A stretch of DNA of 64,000 bases from Bacteroides caccae. GTDB taxonomy: Bacteria > Bacteroidota > Bacteroidia > Bacteroidales > Bacteroidaceae. The position numbers were made by a program, and so were the translations under genes. Below, piece by piece: positions 28,061 through 38,981 of this stretch. The first letter of the stretch is position 1. Each line of letters opens with the position of its first letter. The stretch lies in the NCBI RefSeq assembly GCF_002222615.2, contig NZ_CP022412.2, positions 3,720,001-3,784,000 on the forward strand, given 5' to 3'. Below the pieces are notes generated by a model that was not told the origin of the DNA, did no database searches, and saw only the letters and a list, made by a program, of their open reading frames with translations.

Positions 28061-28068
28061 TACCTTTG
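28061..28068 (+). promoter_or_regulatory. Predicted -7 element for the MFS exporter
   Basis: TACCTTTG matches TAnnTTTG and lies 39 bases before the ATG at 28108. Confidence 0.65.
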
Positions 28069-28107
28069 CAGCCAATTTTTCAGGAACATCTCTAAAGAAC
28101 AGGTATT

Positions 28108-29310
28108 ATGGTACAGAATCAGGAACAACCCGTAGGAAAAATTACATTCTCCATTTTAATCGCATTGAGTCTCTCACATTGCCTCAATGACCTTTTACAA
28201 TCGGTTTTATCGGCCTCTTATCCTCTATTCAAAGATGACTTAGGACTTAGTTTCGCTCAAATCGGACTGATAACATTGGTTTATCAACTTTCAGCTTCGG
28301 TTTTTCAGCCGATTACGGGAATTATCTTTGATAAATATCCCGTCGCGTGGTCATTGCCTATCGGAATGAGCTTCACTATGATAGGGCTGATAAACTTAGC
28401 TTTTTCTGATAATCTTTATTGGATATTATTGTCTGTATTCTTAATCGGAATCGGTTCTTCCGTATTGCACCCGGAAGCCTCGCGCATCACATTCCTTGCT
28501 TCGGGCGGGAAACGCGGATTGGCACAGTCACTCTTTCAGGTGGGTGGTAATTTTGGCGGTTCATTAGGCCCTTTACTAGTAGCTTTACTGGTAGCTCCCT
28601 ATGGAAGACAACACCTTCTTATATTCGCATTTGTCGCATTGGCAGCAATTGCCGTCATGTATCCGATATGTAAATGGTATAAGTCTTATCTCAATCGTAT
28701 GAAGGCTCAGACGGTCAGCATCAGAAAGCCGGTCCACCTCCCTTTACCAATGGATAAAACGGCTATTTCTATCGGTATATTATTGATATTGATTTTCTCA
28801 AAATATATCTATATGGCAAGTCTGACCAGTTATTATACATTTTATCTGATTCACAAATTCAATGTTACGGTACAGGAATCACAGCTATATTTATTCATAT
28901 TCTTAGTTGCTACCGCTATCGGGACATTGATTGGCGGTCCTGTGGGCGACCGTGTCGGTAGAAAATATGTTATTTGGGCCTCAATTTTGGGAGCTGCCCC
29001 GTTCAGTTTATTAATGCCTCACGCTAATCTGGTATGGACTATTATTCTTAGTTTCTGCGTAGGATTGATGCTTTCTTCCGCTTTTCCCGCCATATTACTT
29101 TATGCACAAGAGTTGCTTCCGACCAAGCTCGGATTAATATCAGGACTGTTCTTTGGATTTGCTTTCGGAGTTGCCGGCGTTGCATCGGCTGTGCTTGGTA
29201 ACTTAGCGGATAAGACGAGCATTGAGTATGTTTACAATATCTGTGCTTATATGCCGTTGCTGGGATTAGTCACGTTCTTTCTGCCTAATTTGAAGAAACA
29301 GAAAATATAA
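28108..29310 (+). CDS. MFS exporter of the fosmidomycin-resistance (Fsr) type
   Basis: A 400-residue, 12-helix major facilitator. SHCLNDLLQSVLSASYPLFKDDLGLSFAQIG in the first helix-loop is the Fsr signature, along with FDKYPVAWSLPIGM, the GSSVLHPEASRITF segment and GGPVGDRVGRKYVIW (MFS motif A in the second half). Relatives confer resistance to fosmidomycin, and to other drugs, as proton-driven exporters. It has its own promoter and terminator, so it stands as a single transcription unit. The natural substrate is unknown. Confidence 0.9.
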   Translation: MVQNQEQPVGKITFSILIALSLSHCLNDLLQSVLSASYPLFKDDLGLSFAQIGLITLVYQLSASVFQPITGIIFDKYPVAWSLPIGMSFTMIGLINLAFSDNLYWILLSVFLIGIGSSVLHPEASRITFLASGGKRGLAQSLFQVGGNFGGSLGPLLVALLVAPYGRQHLLIFAFVALAAIAVMYPICKWYKSYLNRMKAQTVSIRKPVHLPLPMDKTAISIGILLILIFSKYIYMASLTSYYTFYLIHKFNVTVQESQLYLFIFLVATAIGTLIGGPVGDRVGRKYVIWASILGAAPFSLLMPHANLVWTIILSFCVGLMLSSAFPAILLYAQELLPTKLGLISGLFFGFAFGVAGVASAVLGNLADKTSIEYVYNICAYMPLLGLVTFFLPNLKKQKI

Positions 29311-29334
29311 AATAATATCCTCAATATAGAAAAT

Positions 29335-29367
29335 AGTCGGCACGCATCCTCACGATGCATGCCGACT
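29335..29367. terminator. Bidirectional terminator between MFS and susD genes
   Basis: A 14-base GC-rich stem with one mismatch (29335-29348 with 29354-29367) lies between convergent genes. Confidence 0.75.
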
Positions 29368-29406
29368 CACAAGTTAAGGTCAAAGTCAAAAAATTAAGAG
29401 AGCTAT

Positions 29407-30888
29407 TTATATGTTAGGATTAGCATTAATTTCTTTTTGCGGGATAGCATACAAATAATAAGTGCTATTTACTATAAACGGCTTTCCGTTCGGGAAGTTA
29501 AGAAACCAATGTCCCAATGGATTACGTTTGGCAAAGCTACCATCTTCCTGCCAACAGTCTACTTCCATTTTTTGTTCATCTTCCGACAAGGCTGTACGCT
29601 CCACAGCTTTTTGTGTACGAAGTACATCTGTAATACCAAATCCTTCTCCCCAAAGTTCGCGGCGACGTTCCATCAGAATCTCATTGATTACATCTTCCTG
29701 TGATTTTCCCGTTACCTCATAATCCCCTACTCCACGGGCATTACGCAACGTGTTCAAGGGTGCAACAGCCTGCGCCAACGCCACGCCATCGCGTACTTTT
29801 GCTTCAGCTTCTATCAAATACATTTCAGCAGCACGCATCAAGACCAAGTCAGCCGTATCATCTGCACGCATATGGAATTTCTTATATCCCAAATATCCTT
29901 CACGCATCCACTGAAACAAAGGCAAACGAATATCACCTTCGGTAAAGGTATCTTTTAAATGAGGATCAGCCATAAAACTGCTATAAGCTCCGACGTATGT
30001 GGCATCCAAATAATAGAAGTTATAGCTGGCATCCGATTGGGAAGGTATTTGAGGGAATCCCCATATCCATTCCTTATTGGAGATATTATTAAATCCTTCG
30101 TATTCGGCAGTGGTTGTCATCAGAGAATATCCTTCACGGGCGGATTCGGCAGCTTTTGCGGCTTCTTCCCATTGTCCGGTCAGCAAGTAGGCACGAGCCA
30201 GAAGGCCGTTGACGACTGCTACATTCGGCTTGAACTTCTGGTTATCACCACTGCGAACATAGTTTTTCAAATAATCCTGCGCCAAGTTCAAATCGTCAAA
30301 AATACGCTGGTAAACCTGTGCCACTGTCGATTTTCCTTTCGGCACTGTCTCATTATTACTCGGTTCGGTATAAATAGGAACACAAGGCGCATCCTTATCC
30401 TTCAAATAGGTAAATTGATAATGCTGTACCAGATGCAAATAGCAGAAAGCACGCAATGCCAATGCTTGTCCCTGTACCTGTCGGAGTTCTTCCGAATCCC
30501 CCTTGATAGAAATGGCAGTATTGCAATTATCTATCGTTTTATATATCAGATACCAGGCAAACTCTGTTCTACTGTTCGAAGAAAGTGCTATATCATTAAA
30601 CTGATACGAAGAATTAAAACCATATTTCGGACGGGAAACAACATCACTTGCCATCATATCATCCAGACACTGAAGTGCCCGATAACCAATATTGGCATAG
30701 GTACTTGAATAATCGAACAGATTATACCAGGCACCATTTACAAGTGCTTCCGCATTTTCGGGTACAGATACCTTATCCGAACTTACCGCATCTGTGGGAT
30801 CTGTATCCAAAAAGCTACTGCTACAGCTCGTTGCCAGAAAAAGACCGGCAACAGCTACAAGAATGGATTGTATTTTTATTTTTCTCAT
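29407..30888 (-). CDS. SusD/RagB-family surface glycan-binding lipoprotein
   Basis: A 493-residue SusD homologue with a lipoprotein signal (MRKIKIQSILVAVAGLFLATSC, lipobox Cys 22) and the usual start SSSFLDTDPTDAVS. The tetratricopeptide-like helical region begins with AEALVNGAWYNLFDY and includes ALALRAFCYLHLVQHYQF; the C-terminal region has EMYLIEAEAKVRDG and INEILMERRRELWGEGF, typical of SusD. It lies 14 bases downstream of the SusC gene and would form the lid of the outer-membrane importer. No enzymes accompany the pair, so its glycan or glycopeptide substrate cannot be inferred. Confidence 0.94.
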   Translation of the reverse strand: MRKIKIQSILVAVAGLFLATSCSSSFLDTDPTDAVSSDKVSVPENAEALVNGAWYNLFDYSSTYANIGYRALQCLDDMMASDVVSRPKYGFNSSYQFNDIALSSNSRTEFAWYLIYKTIDNCNTAISIKGDSEELRQVQGQALALRAFCYLHLVQHYQFTYLKDKDAPCVPIYTEPSNNETVPKGKSTVAQVYQRIFDDLNLAQDYLKNYVRSGDNQKFKPNVAVVNGLLARAYLLTGQWEEAAKAAESAREGYSLMTTTAEYEGFNNISNKEWIWGFPQIPSQSDASYNFYYLDATYVGAYSSFMADPHLKDTFTEGDIRLPLFQWMREGYLGYKKFHMRADDTADLVLMRAAEMYLIEAEAKVRDGVALAQAVAPLNTLRNARGVGDYEVTGKSQEDVINEILMERRRELWGEGFGITDVLRTQKAVERTALSEDEQKMEVDCWQEDGSFAKRNPLGHWFLNFPNGKPFIVNSTYYLYAIPQKEINANPNI

Positions 30889-30902
30889 AATTTAGTCTGA
30901 AT

Positions 30903-33900
30903 TTAGAAAGAAATGTTGATACCTCCGGAAATGGTTCGCATAGCCGGATAACGGTAATAAGTGATACCGGTAATTCCCTGTTCAGGGTCCAGTCCTTGAT
31001 TCCGATGAATGGTAAACAGATTATCTCCTTGCACATACACCTGCACACTGCTCAATGACAACTTACTGATCCACTGTTTGGGCAAGTTATAGGAAAGTGT
31101 CAGGTTTTTTAATCGCATATACGAATTATTCTGCAAGAAACGGGTAGAAGCCGAGTTCCAGTTATTAGAAGTAGTACTCAAGGCAGGAACATCTGTATAA
31201 CGATTGTCGGGCGTCCATCTTCTTAGAATCTCCGTCGACCAGTCGCGTCCTTCCAAGCTACCATTGTGCAGAATCATCGTTATATCACGATTGTAGATAT
31301 ATCCACCGATACTATAGGCAAAGATGGCCGAAAGATCGAATCCTTTCCAGGAAAGAGACGTATTGAATCCGCCATACACCTTCGGAAGAGACGACTTATT
31401 GACATAATAATAGTCAGCCGAACTATAATCGTTTGTTGTGACACGTCTTCCAGTCGGATTTTTATTTGCATCTTTCTCATCCATATACCACAGCGGATCT
31501 CCATTTTCCGGATCTACTCCTGCCCACTCTATCATGTAGAAATCGTAGACCGAACGGCCTACCTGCAACTTGTTCACGCCACTTCTCGGCATATCCTTCA
31601 AAGGAAGGTCCGTCACCTTATTCTTATAATGCGTCAGGTTCATTCCCAGTTTCCATACCCAACCGTTCTGATTAATAATCGTTCCGTTAAGAACCATTTC
31701 AATACCCGTATTTTTTAACGCTCCCACGTTTTCGTCAATAGAGCCATATCCCAAAGAAGGAGCTATCGGACGCGAATAAAGCAAATCTTTCGAACGACGG
31801 GTAAAGAAGTCGAACGAACCGGAGAAACGGTTGTTAAACAGAGAAAAATCAATGCCGACATTAAAGTTCAGGTTCGTTTCCCATTTCAGATTTGGGGTTG
31901 CCATGCGGTCGGACACCAACGCATTTTCTCCCAAGTTGGAAACAATTGAATAAAGCCCTTTGCTTGCATAGTATGTACCCAGGTTGTCATTTCCTTGCGC
32001 ACCATAACTCATCTTCAACGTCAGGGCAGAAAGCCAGTCTGAAGTGGAAGCCATAAAACTTTCCCGATCGACACGCCATGAAGCACCCAATGACCAGAAG
32101 TTTCCCCAACGAGTCTCCGGTGCAAAACGGGAAGAACCATCACGTCGATAAGAAGCAGAGAAGAAATACTTATTCCGGTAGTCATAGAGTAACTGGGTAA
32201 GATAACCAACCAAAGCATAATCAATACGATAGCCCGAACCTCCTGTCAATTGCGAACCCACTACCAGTTCCGGCATATCAGGTTGCGCCATTTTAGAACG
32301 TGAAGCCGTCAGTTCATCATACCGATAAGAGTAAGACTCCATACCGGCAAGGACATTCAAATGATGTTCACCGATAGTCCTGTCATACGTGACAATATTA
32401 TTCCACGTCCAGGAGAAAGTACGGGTATTCAACCGACTGACACCACCTCCGTTTTCCTTGGCAGGACCCAATTTCGGGTTTGTATAATCCAACGTATTGT
32501 AGTTTATCAAATCGAAATTAAAACTTGTCTTGAATTTCAATCCTTCAATAATCGTAGCTTCCAGAAAAGTACGACCGGAAACTTCATCTTTCATCCGTTC
32601 CGATTTGTCCAAAGGTAAAGTGGCGGGCAAGTTCCAGTTCGCCATAGAGCCTGAAGGACGGTAAGAGCCGAAATCGTAAATCCGGTTTCCGCTATCGTCC
32701 AGTTTATAGCTTCCGTCGGTATTCATCTCATAAATCGGATAAAAACCGGGCATTGTACGTCCTGCTGTAATTACATTGCTGGTTTTAGAATCTGACGATA
32801 CCGGATAATTCTGCATGGAATGGGCGAAACTCAAATTGACGCCACCCTTCAACCAAGAAGTTATTTCACTGGTTATATTCGAACGAAGATTAAAACGCTG
32901 GTAACTGGATTCGAGTGCTATACCTTTGTCATTCAGGTATCCGGCGGAAAAGAAATACTGATTGGCTTTACCGCCACCGGAAACACTCAAATTCAATTCC
33001 GTACGGAGTGCCTGCTGTTCCATAGCGTCACTCCAGTCAGAATCCCATAACGGACGGGCGCCCGCTACCAATTTTCCGTCCGTACCGACAGGCTGCGCAT
33101 ACTGCGGACCGTAAGGATTGGGACCTCCACCCATTAATTTCGTCACCAAATCCCTGGAAGCCTGAGTGGCGGCAGTTACAGGAGTATAATCCGAGCTTTT
33201 GGCATATTGATTGCGCAGCGCTTCCCAATACAGTTCAAAGTACTGATTCGTACTGACACGGTCGTAATCACGGACAGCACGATTGGAACCTCCTAAAGAC
33301 GCTTTCACTTTTACCGTCGCCTTCGAGTCCTGCTGTCCCTGCTTGGTAGTAATGATAATCACACCATTCGCACCACGCGAACCATACAAGGCAGCCGATG
33401 CGGCATCTTTCAGGACAGTCATTGAAGATATATCATCGGGATTGATAGAATTGACACTACCATCGAACGGAACACCGTCCACCACATACAGCGGGGCACT
33501 GGAAGCATTAATAGAGCCGATACCACGAATACGGATTTCCGCATCCGTTCCCGGCTGACCGCTTGCCGCACTTGCCTGTACACCGGATACAGTGCCTTCC
33601 AATACACGTGATACGCTGGAAGTCTGCAACTTCTCAATCTCGCCTGCCTTCATTGTCGAAGCAGCCCCGGTAAAGCTATATTTCTTGGCGGTAGCATAGG
33701 CTACTACCATTACTTCTTCCAGTTCCTTACTTTCGGAGTCCAGCGTCACGTTAATCACATTCCGGTTATTGACCGGTTGTTCCACTGTTTTCATTCCTAC
33801 AAAGCGGAAAACTAACGTACCGTTGACGGGAGCTTCAATAGAGTAATTTCCATCAATATCGGTAATCGTACCGGAAGAAGCCCCTTTCAGTTGTACGGAA

Positions 33901-34028
33901 ACACCGGGCAGTGGTTCCCCTTCGGAAGTTACTGTCCCCGTCACGCGTTTTTCCTGTTGTGTATTTGCATATATACTTCCTGCAAAAAACAGAAAAAACG
34001 CTGCTAATAAATGTAAATAGATTCTCAT
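30903..34028 (-). CDS. SusC/RagA-family TonB-linked outer-membrane transporter
   Basis: A 1041-residue transporter with signal peptide, a carboxypeptidase-D-like domain (about 27-105, RVTGTVTSEGEPLPGVSVQL), the TonB box/plug (about 115-240, VMVVAYATAKKYSFTGAAS and SGVQASAASGQPGTDAEIRIRG) and a 22-strand barrel ending GGINISF. The SusC signature 'VDG...SI.PDDI' is present (LYVVDGVPFDGSVNSINPDDISSM). Paired with the SusD at 29407-30888. Upstream, a palindromic sequence (34133-34150) carries -7-like elements on both strands. No sigma factor or hybrid sensor is linked, so regulation is by something elsewhere. Confidence 0.94.
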   Translation of the reverse strand: MRIYLHLLAAFFLFFAGSIYANTQQEKRVTGTVTSEGEPLPGVSVQLKGASSGTITDIDGNYSIEAPVNGTLVFRFVGMKTVEQPVNNRNVINVTLDSESKELEEVMVVAYATAKKYSFTGAASTMKAGEIEKLQTSSVSRVLEGTVSGVQASAASGQPGTDAEIRIRGIGSINASSAPLYVVDGVPFDGSVNSINPDDISSMTVLKDAASAALYGSRGANGVIIITTKQGQQDSKATVKVKASLGGSNRAVRDYDRVSTNQYFELYWEALRNQYAKSSDYTPVTAATQASRDLVTKLMGGGPNPYGPQYAQPVGTDGKLVAGARPLWDSDWSDAMEQQALRTELNLSVSGGGKANQYFFSAGYLNDKGIALESSYQRFNLRSNITSEITSWLKGGVNLSFAHSMQNYPVSSDSKTSNVITAGRTMPGFYPIYEMNTDGSYKLDDSGNRIYDFGSYRPSGSMANWNLPATLPLDKSERMKDEVSGRTFLEATIIEGLKFKTSFNFDLINYNTLDYTNPKLGPAKENGGGVSRLNTRTFSWTWNNIVTYDRTIGEHHLNVLAGMESYSYRYDELTASRSKMAQPDMPELVVGSQLTGGSGYRIDYALVGYLTQLLYDYRNKYFFSASYRRDGSSRFAPETRWGNFWSLGASWRVDRESFMASTSDWLSALTLKMSYGAQGNDNLGTYYASKGLYSIVSNLGENALVSDRMATPNLKWETNLNFNVGIDFSLFNNRFSGSFDFFTRRSKDLLYSRPIAPSLGYGSIDENVGALKNTGIEMVLNGTIINQNGWVWKLGMNLTHYKNKVTDLPLKDMPRSGVNKLQVGRSVYDFYMIEWAGVDPENGDPLWYMDEKDANKNPTGRRVTTNDYSSADYYYVNKSSLPKVYGGFNTSLSWKGFDLSAIFAYSIGGYIYNRDITMILHNGSLEGRDWSTEILRRWTPDNRYTDVPALSTTSNNWNSASTRFLQNNSYMRLKNLTLSYNLPKQWISKLSLSSVQVYVQGDNLFTIHRNQGLDPEQGITGITYYRYPAMRTISGGINISF

Positions 34029-34132
34029 AATTTTGTGGCTTAATATTTATTTGCTTGCCGTAATTAACAGTATAGAGAAGTTTTTTGTTTAGGAAACGAA
34101 ACATTTTTTAGATGATTGTTAGCATAAATCAG

Positions 34133-34150
34133 CGAAAGATAGTACTTTCG
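34133..34150. promoter_or_regulatory. Palindromic divergent promoter core
   Basis: The sequence cgaaagatagtactttcg has 6-base inverted arms and reads as a -7-like element (TATCTTTC on the minus strand, TACTTTCG on the plus strand, each one base off consensus) in both directions. It lies between the divergent SusC and DUF4421 genes. Confidence 0.45.
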
Positions 34151-34188
34151 TGAAACGAACAACATCTATAACAGTAACGAAGAACCTT

Positions 34189-35298
34189 ATGATGAAACGG
34201 CTTATTCTATCTTTCTTTCTGCTGCTGTCACTCTCTTTGCAGGCTCAAACTGAAAAGAGGGACAGTCTCATGAATGACAATATAGAAGCCGACTCGCTCA
34301 CATCCGTCCGACCGAGCGCCTTTAAAAGAGCCATCAAAAAATTCATGAACTTCAGTGATTTCGATACGCTCTATATCAGTCCCAACCGATATAATTATGC
34401 GCTAATGGCCACTCATTTCAGCAACTTCGAATACTACTCGGTCAGTAGTGACCTGCCCCAACCTCAAAAGCTCAGTTTCTCCCCCAATCCACATAACAAA
34501 ATCGGATTGTACTTTGGCTGGAGGTGGATTTTCCTGGGCTGGTCTGTTGATGTGGACGATATTTACAGGAAAACCAACCGAAAGAATAAAGGTACGGAGT
34601 TCGACCTAAGCCTTTACAGTTCCAAGCTGGGTGTAGATATTTTCTATCGTCGCACGGGAAACAATTATAAAATTCATAAAATCAGAGGATTCTATGACGA
34701 GATTCCTTCCAATTATTCCGAAAACTTCAATGGCCTGAAAGTAGATATCAAAGGCTTGAATTTATATTATATATTTAATAACCGGAAGTTTTCCTATCCG
34801 GCTGCTTTTAGCCAGTCAACCAACCAGCGTCGTAATGCAGGTACATTCATTGCAGGTTTTTCTATTTCAAAGCACAACCTTGATTTTGATTATGAAGAAT
34901 TACCCGAGTATATTCAAGAAAAGATGAATCCGGGTATGAAAGTCAATAAAATCAAATACACCAATGCCAATATCAGTTTCGGTTATGCCTACAACTGGGT
35001 ATTTGCGCGTAATTGCCTGGCTTGTATCTCTCTCACCCCCGCCATTGCCTACAAGGCTTCCGACGTAGATGCGGAAACCCACGAAGGAAAACAATGGTAC
35101 AGTAAATTCAACCTCGACTTTCTGATTCGCGCAGGCATTGTCTACAATAACGGAAAGTATTTTGTCGGTTCCTCCTTTGTTGGAAAAAACTATAATTATC
35201 ATCGGAACAATTTCTCTTTGGACAACGGATTCGGCACACTTCAAGTGTATGCAGGCTTCAACTTCCATTTGCGCAAAGAATATAGGAAGAAGAAATAA
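34189..35298 (+). CDS. DUF4421 outer-membrane protein
   Basis: A 369-residue exported protein: ATG-ATG start at 34189/34192, signal peptide MKRLILSFFLLLSLSLQA, then a domain matching DUF4421 as known from Bacteroidota. NRYNYALMATHFSNFEYYSV and KIGLYFGWRWIFLGWSVDVDD are characteristic. Alternating hydrophobic strands and the aromatic C-terminus (GFNFHLRKEYRKKK) suggest a barrel. A GTG start 39 bases upstream would add a non-signal extension and lies within the predicted promoter, so it was rejected. Function is unknown; it stands alone between the divergent SusC and the biotin operon. Confidence 0.82.
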   Translation: MMKRLILSFFLLLSLSLQAQTEKRDSLMNDNIEADSLTSVRPSAFKRAIKKFMNFSDFDTLYISPNRYNYALMATHFSNFEYYSVSSDLPQPQKLSFSPNPHNKIGLYFGWRWIFLGWSVDVDDIYRKTNRKNKGTEFDLSLYSSKLGVDIFYRRTGNNYKIHKIRGFYDEIPSNYSENFNGLKVDIKGLNLYYIFNNRKFSYPAAFSQSTNQRRNAGTFIAGFSISKHNLDFDYEELPEYIQEKMNPGMKVNKIKYTNANISFGYAYNWVFARNCLACISLTPAIAYKASDVDAETHEGKQWYSKFNLDFLIRAGIVYNNGKYFVGSSFVGKNYNYHRNNFSLDNGFGTLQVYAGFNFHLRKEYRKKK

Positions 35299-35350
35299 AA
35301 ATACATACATCAGAAATCTCTAACTTGCTTGCTTATCCAAAGAATCTTTG

Positions 35351-35358
35351 TACATTTG
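35351..35358 (+). promoter_or_regulatory. Predicted promoter of the biotin operon
   Basis: TACATTTG matches TAnnTTTG, with transcription start near 35364. This is 25 bases before the first ATG of the long frame and about 214 before the BioB start. Confidence 0.6.
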
Positions 35359-35388
35359 CCCCGTTCTTACCTTTAAAACAAGAACCAA

Positions 35389-35577
35389 ATGAAGAAACAA
35401 CGTCATATACAGACCACACGTACCCTCCTTTCCCGTTTCCGCTACTGGGGCAGGAAGAACTATGCTGCCTTTGCAAGTATGGGACGTGAATTCCAAATCG
35501 GTCATCTGCATACCAATGTGGTGGACGTTGCCCTTCGCAAGCAGAATGCTGCACAAACTATCCCTTATCATACATTT
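35389..35577 (+). other. In-frame leader upstream of BioB, function unknown
   Basis: The bioB frame stays open for 63 codons upstream of the conserved BioB start. It begins [20 protein letters not shown] and continues [20 protein letters not shown], a basic stretch then a hydrophobic patch. Sequences of this RFRYWxRKNYAxF kind also occur as N-termini of some Bacteroides TonB-linked receptors, so it may be a remnant leader, a short regulatory peptide or a true N-terminal extension. It does not resemble any part of BioB. Confidence 0.5.
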
Positions 35578-37830
35578 ATGACACTTCAAGAAATCAAAGA
35601 CCAAGTGTTGGCAGGCATTGACATATCGCCCGACCAAGCCGCTTGGCTGGCCAATATGGCTGACAGCGAGGCGCTCTATGCCGCCGCGCACGAGATTACC
35701 GTCGCACGTGCTTCACACGAATTCGACATGTGTTCTATCATTAATGCCAAGTCCGGCAGATGTCCGGAGAACTGCAAATGGTGTGCACAATCCTCTCACT
35801 ACAAGACGCAAGCCGAAGTCTACGACCTCCTTCCCGCTAAAGAATGTCTCCGACAGGCTAAATACAACGAAACCCAAGACGTCAACCGTTTCTCCCTCGT
35901 CACTAGCGGGCGAAAACCTTCTTCCAGACAGATAACCCAACTTTGTGATACTGTTCGCCATATACGACGACACTCGTCGATTCAGCTTTGCGCTTCCTTA
36001 GGACTACTTGACGAAAACGAATTGCATGCATTACACGATGCCGGAATTACCCGCTATCATTGCAATCTGGAAACTGCACCTTCCTATTTCCCGAAACTGT
36101 GCTCCACACATACGCAAGAGCAGAAACTGGCTACCCTCAATGCTGCCCGCCGTGTAGGTATGGATATTTGCTGCGGCGGTATCATTGGCATGGGAGAAAC
36201 AATGGAACAACGGATTGAATTCGCTTTTACGCTGAAAGCACTGAATGTCCAATCCATACCTATCAACCTGCTGAGTCCGATACCCGGAACGCCGTTGGAG
36301 AACGAAAAGCCTTTGAGTGAAGAAAAAGTTCTCAGAACAATTGCCTTGTTCCGTTTCATTAACCCAACTGCTTTCCTGCGTTTTGCCGGAGGACGTTCAC
36401 AACTATCTTCCGAAGCTATGAGCAAAGCGTTATACATTGGTATTAATTCCGCCATTGTAGGTGATTTACTCACTACACTCGGTTCCAAAGTCTCGGAAGA
36501 CAAGCAAATGATCCTGAAAGAAGGGTATCAGTTTGCCAGCTCTCAATTCGACCGGGAACATCTATGGCACCCATATACATCCACCACCGATCCGCTACCT
36601 GTATACAAAGTAAAACGGGCGGACGGAGCCACTATCACCCTCGAAAACGGACGAACACTCATCGAAGGGATGTCATCCTGGTGGTGTGCAGTGCATGGAT
36701 ACAATCACCCGGCATTGAATCAGGCTGCCAAAGACCAATTGGATAAAATGTCTCATGTAATGTTCGGAGGATTGACACATGACCCTGCCATTGAACTGGG
36801 TAAATTACTATTACCTTTAGTACCACCCTCCATGCAGAAAATCTTCTATGCAGATTCCGGTTCGGTAGCGGTGGAAGTGGCTCTGAAAATGGCTGTACAA
36901 TATTGGTATGCAGCCGGAAAACCGGATAAAAATAACTTTGTGACTATCCGTTCCGGATATCACGGCGACACATGGAATGCCATGTCCGTATGTGATCCTG
37001 TAACGGGAATGCACAGCCTTTTCGGTGCGTCACTTCCTGTCCGTTATTTTGTTCCGGCTCCTTCATCGCGTTTCGACGGTGAATGGAATCCTCAGGACAT
37101 CGAACCGCTACGAAAAACAATAGAAAAACATTCGGAGGAACTAGCAGCGCTCATTCTTGAGCCTATTGTCCAAGGAGCAGGCGGTATGTGGTTCTATCAT
37201 CCACAATATCTTCGCGAAGCGGAAAAGCTTTGTAAAGAGCATGGACTTCTTTTAATCTTTGATGAGATTGCAACTGGATTCGGACGTACCGGTAAACTTT
37301 TTGCCTGGGAATATGCCGGAGTAGAGCCGGATATCATGTGCATCGGGAAAGCATTGACAGGTGGATATATGACACTTTCTGCCGTATTGGCTAGTAATCA
37401 TGTGGCAGATACTATCTCCAATCATGCACCGGGAGCCTTCATGCACGGTCCTACCTTCATGGGAAATCCGCTCGCTTGCGCGGTGGCTTGCGCGTCTGTC
37501 CGGTTATTACTCCAATCCGGCTGGCAGGAGAATGTGAAACGAATCGAAACACAATTAAAAGAAGAACTGGCACCTGCCCGGGAACTTCCACAAGTAGCCG
37601 ATGTAAGGATATTAGGGGCAATCGGAGTAATTGAAATGAAGCGTCCGGTAAATATGGCATTTATGCAACGCCGTTTTGTGGAAGAAGGAATTTGGGTACG
37701 CCCGTTCGGAAAGCTCGTCTATCTGATGCCCCCCTTTATCATCACTCCCGAACAACTAAGCAAACTAACGACCGGATTACTCAAGGTAATCAGTGGAGAA
37801 CGTAATAAAATATACATCAATAACTTATGA
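35578..37830 (+). CDS. bioBA: Bifunctional biotin synthase / DAPA aminotransferase fusion (BioB-BioA)
   Basis: A fused enzyme for two biotin steps. BioB (about 1-320) is a radical SAM protein: [15 protein letters not shown] has the CxxxCxxC cluster ligands (about C62, C66, C69), and [17 protein letters not shown] and GGRSQL are conserved BioB segments. BioA (about 322-750) is a PLP aminotransferase: [56 protein letters not shown] and GKALTGGYM (PLP lysine). ATG 35578 matches family starts. The fusion replaces two genes and leads the operon, overlapping bioF by four bases (ATGA). Confidence 0.95.
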   Translation: MTLQEIKDQVLAGIDISPDQAAWLANMADSEALYAAAHEITVARASHEFDMCSIINAKSGRCPENCKWCAQSSHYKTQAEVYDLLPAKECLRQAKYNETQDVNRFSLVTSGRKPSSRQITQLCDTVRHIRRHSSIQLCASLGLLDENELHALHDAGITRYHCNLETAPSYFPKLCSTHTQEQKLATLNAARRVGMDICCGGIIGMGETMEQRIEFAFTLKALNVQSIPINLLSPIPGTPLENEKPLSEEKVLRTIALFRFINPTAFLRFAGGRSQLSSEAMSKALYIGINSAIVGDLLTTLGSKVSEDKQMILKEGYQFASSQFDREHLWHPYTSTTDPLPVYKVKRADGATITLENGRTLIEGMSSWWCAVHGYNHPALNQAAKDQLDKMSHVMFGGLTHDPAIELGKLLLPLVPPSMQKIFYADSGSVAVEVALKMAVQYWYAAGKPDKNNFVTIRSGYHGDTWNAMSVCDPVTGMHSLFGASLPVRYFVPAPSSRFDGEWNPQDIEPLRKTIEKHSEELAALILEPIVQGAGGMWFYHPQYLREAEKLCKEHGLLLIFDEIATGFGRTGKLFAWEYAGVEPDIMCIGKALTGGYMTLSAVLASNHVADTISNHAPGAFMHGPTFMGNPLACAVACASVRLLLQSGWQENVKRIETQLKEELAPARELPQVADVRILGAIGVIEMKRPVNMAFMQRRFVEEGIWVRPFGKLVYLMPPFIITPEQLSKLTTGLLKVISGERNKIYINNL

Positions 37831-38981
37831 TATCAGACCATATAAACCAAGAACTTCTTACTCTAAAGGAAAAGAAGAATTATCGCTCTCTCCCACCCCT
37901 CATCCACGACGGGCGGAATGTAATTCTGAACGGGCAACGGATGGTGAACCTGTCTTCCAATGATTATCTCGGACTGGCTAATAACATATCGCTGAGAAAG
38001 GAATTCCTAAAGACAATAACTCCTGAAACATTCCTGCCTACCTCTTCTTCTTCCCGATTGCTTACAGGCAATTTTACCGATTATCAAGAACTGGAACAAC
38101 AACTGGCAGCCATGTTCGGAACAGAAAGCGCACTTATATTCAATAGTGGTTATCATGCCAATACAGGGATTCTTCCTGCCGTCAGCAATGCTCAGACATT
38201 AATTCTTGCAGACAAACTGGTACACGCCAGTTTGATAGACGGAATCAGGTTGTCATCTGCGAAATGTATCCGGTATCGCCATAATGACTTATCCCAGTTA
38301 CAGCGATTGATTTCCGAGAATCACAATGCGTATGAGCAAATCATTATTGTCACCGAAAGTATCTTCAGCATGGACGGTGATGAAGCCGACCTTCATGCCC
38401 TTGTCCAATTAAAAAAAAGTTATTCCAATATTCTTCTTTACGTGGACGAAGCCCATGCTTTCGGTGTACGGGGAGACAACGGATTAGGATGTGCTGAAGA
38501 ACAAAATTGCATCAACGATATAGACTTTCTGGTAGGAACATTCGGGAAAGCAATAGCCTCAGCAGGAGCTTACATTGCCTGCCGACAAGTTATCCGGGAA
38601 TATCTAATCAACAAGATGCGCACGTTTATATTCACAACAGCCCTTCCACCCATAAATATTCAATGGACCTCGTGGATACTAGAACAACTACCCTCTCTCC
38701 AAGAGAAAAGGACACATTTGTTACGGATCAGCAACAAACTAAAGACTGCACTTGTCGACAAAGGATATAACTGTCCTTCGGTAAGCCATATTGTCCCTAT
38801 GATTGTAGGGGCAAGTGAAAACACTATATGTAAAGCAGAAGAAATCCAACGCAAAGGATTCTATGCATTGCCGGTACGTCCGCCTACGGTTCCTGAAGGG
38901 ACTTCACGCATCCGCTTCTCATTAACAGCGGACATCACCGAACACGAAATCGACCAACTTATAAAATTGATAAACGGATGA
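37827..38981 (+). CDS. bioF: 8-amino-7-oxononanoate synthase
   Basis: PLP enzyme condensing pimeloyl-ACP (or CoA) with alanine to give KAPA. 384 residues; [11 protein letters not shown] at about 40-50, the [16 protein letters not shown] aspartate-containing segment and [13 protein letters not shown] with the Schiff-base lysine mark the BioF family. It begins inside the last codons of bioBA (4-base overlap) and overlaps bioG likewise, showing tight translational coupling. Confidence 0.95.
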   Translation: MISDHINQELLTLKEKKNYRSLPPLIHDGRNVILNGQRMVNLSSNDYLGLANNISLRKEFLKTITPETFLPTSSSSRLLTGNFTDYQELEQQLAAMFGTESALIFNSGYHANTGILPAVSNAQTLILADKLVHASLIDGIRLSSAKCIRYRHNDLSQLQRLISENHNAYEQIIIVTESIFSMDGDEADLHALVQLKKSYSNILLYVDEAHAFGVRGDNGLGCAEEQNCINDIDFLVGTFGKAIASAGAYIACRQVIREYLINKMRTFIFTTALPPINIQWTSWILEQLPSLQEKRTHLLRISNKLKTALVDKGYNCPSVSHIVPMIVGASENTICKAEEIQRKGFYALPVRPPTVPEGTSRIRFSLTADITEHEIDQLIKLING

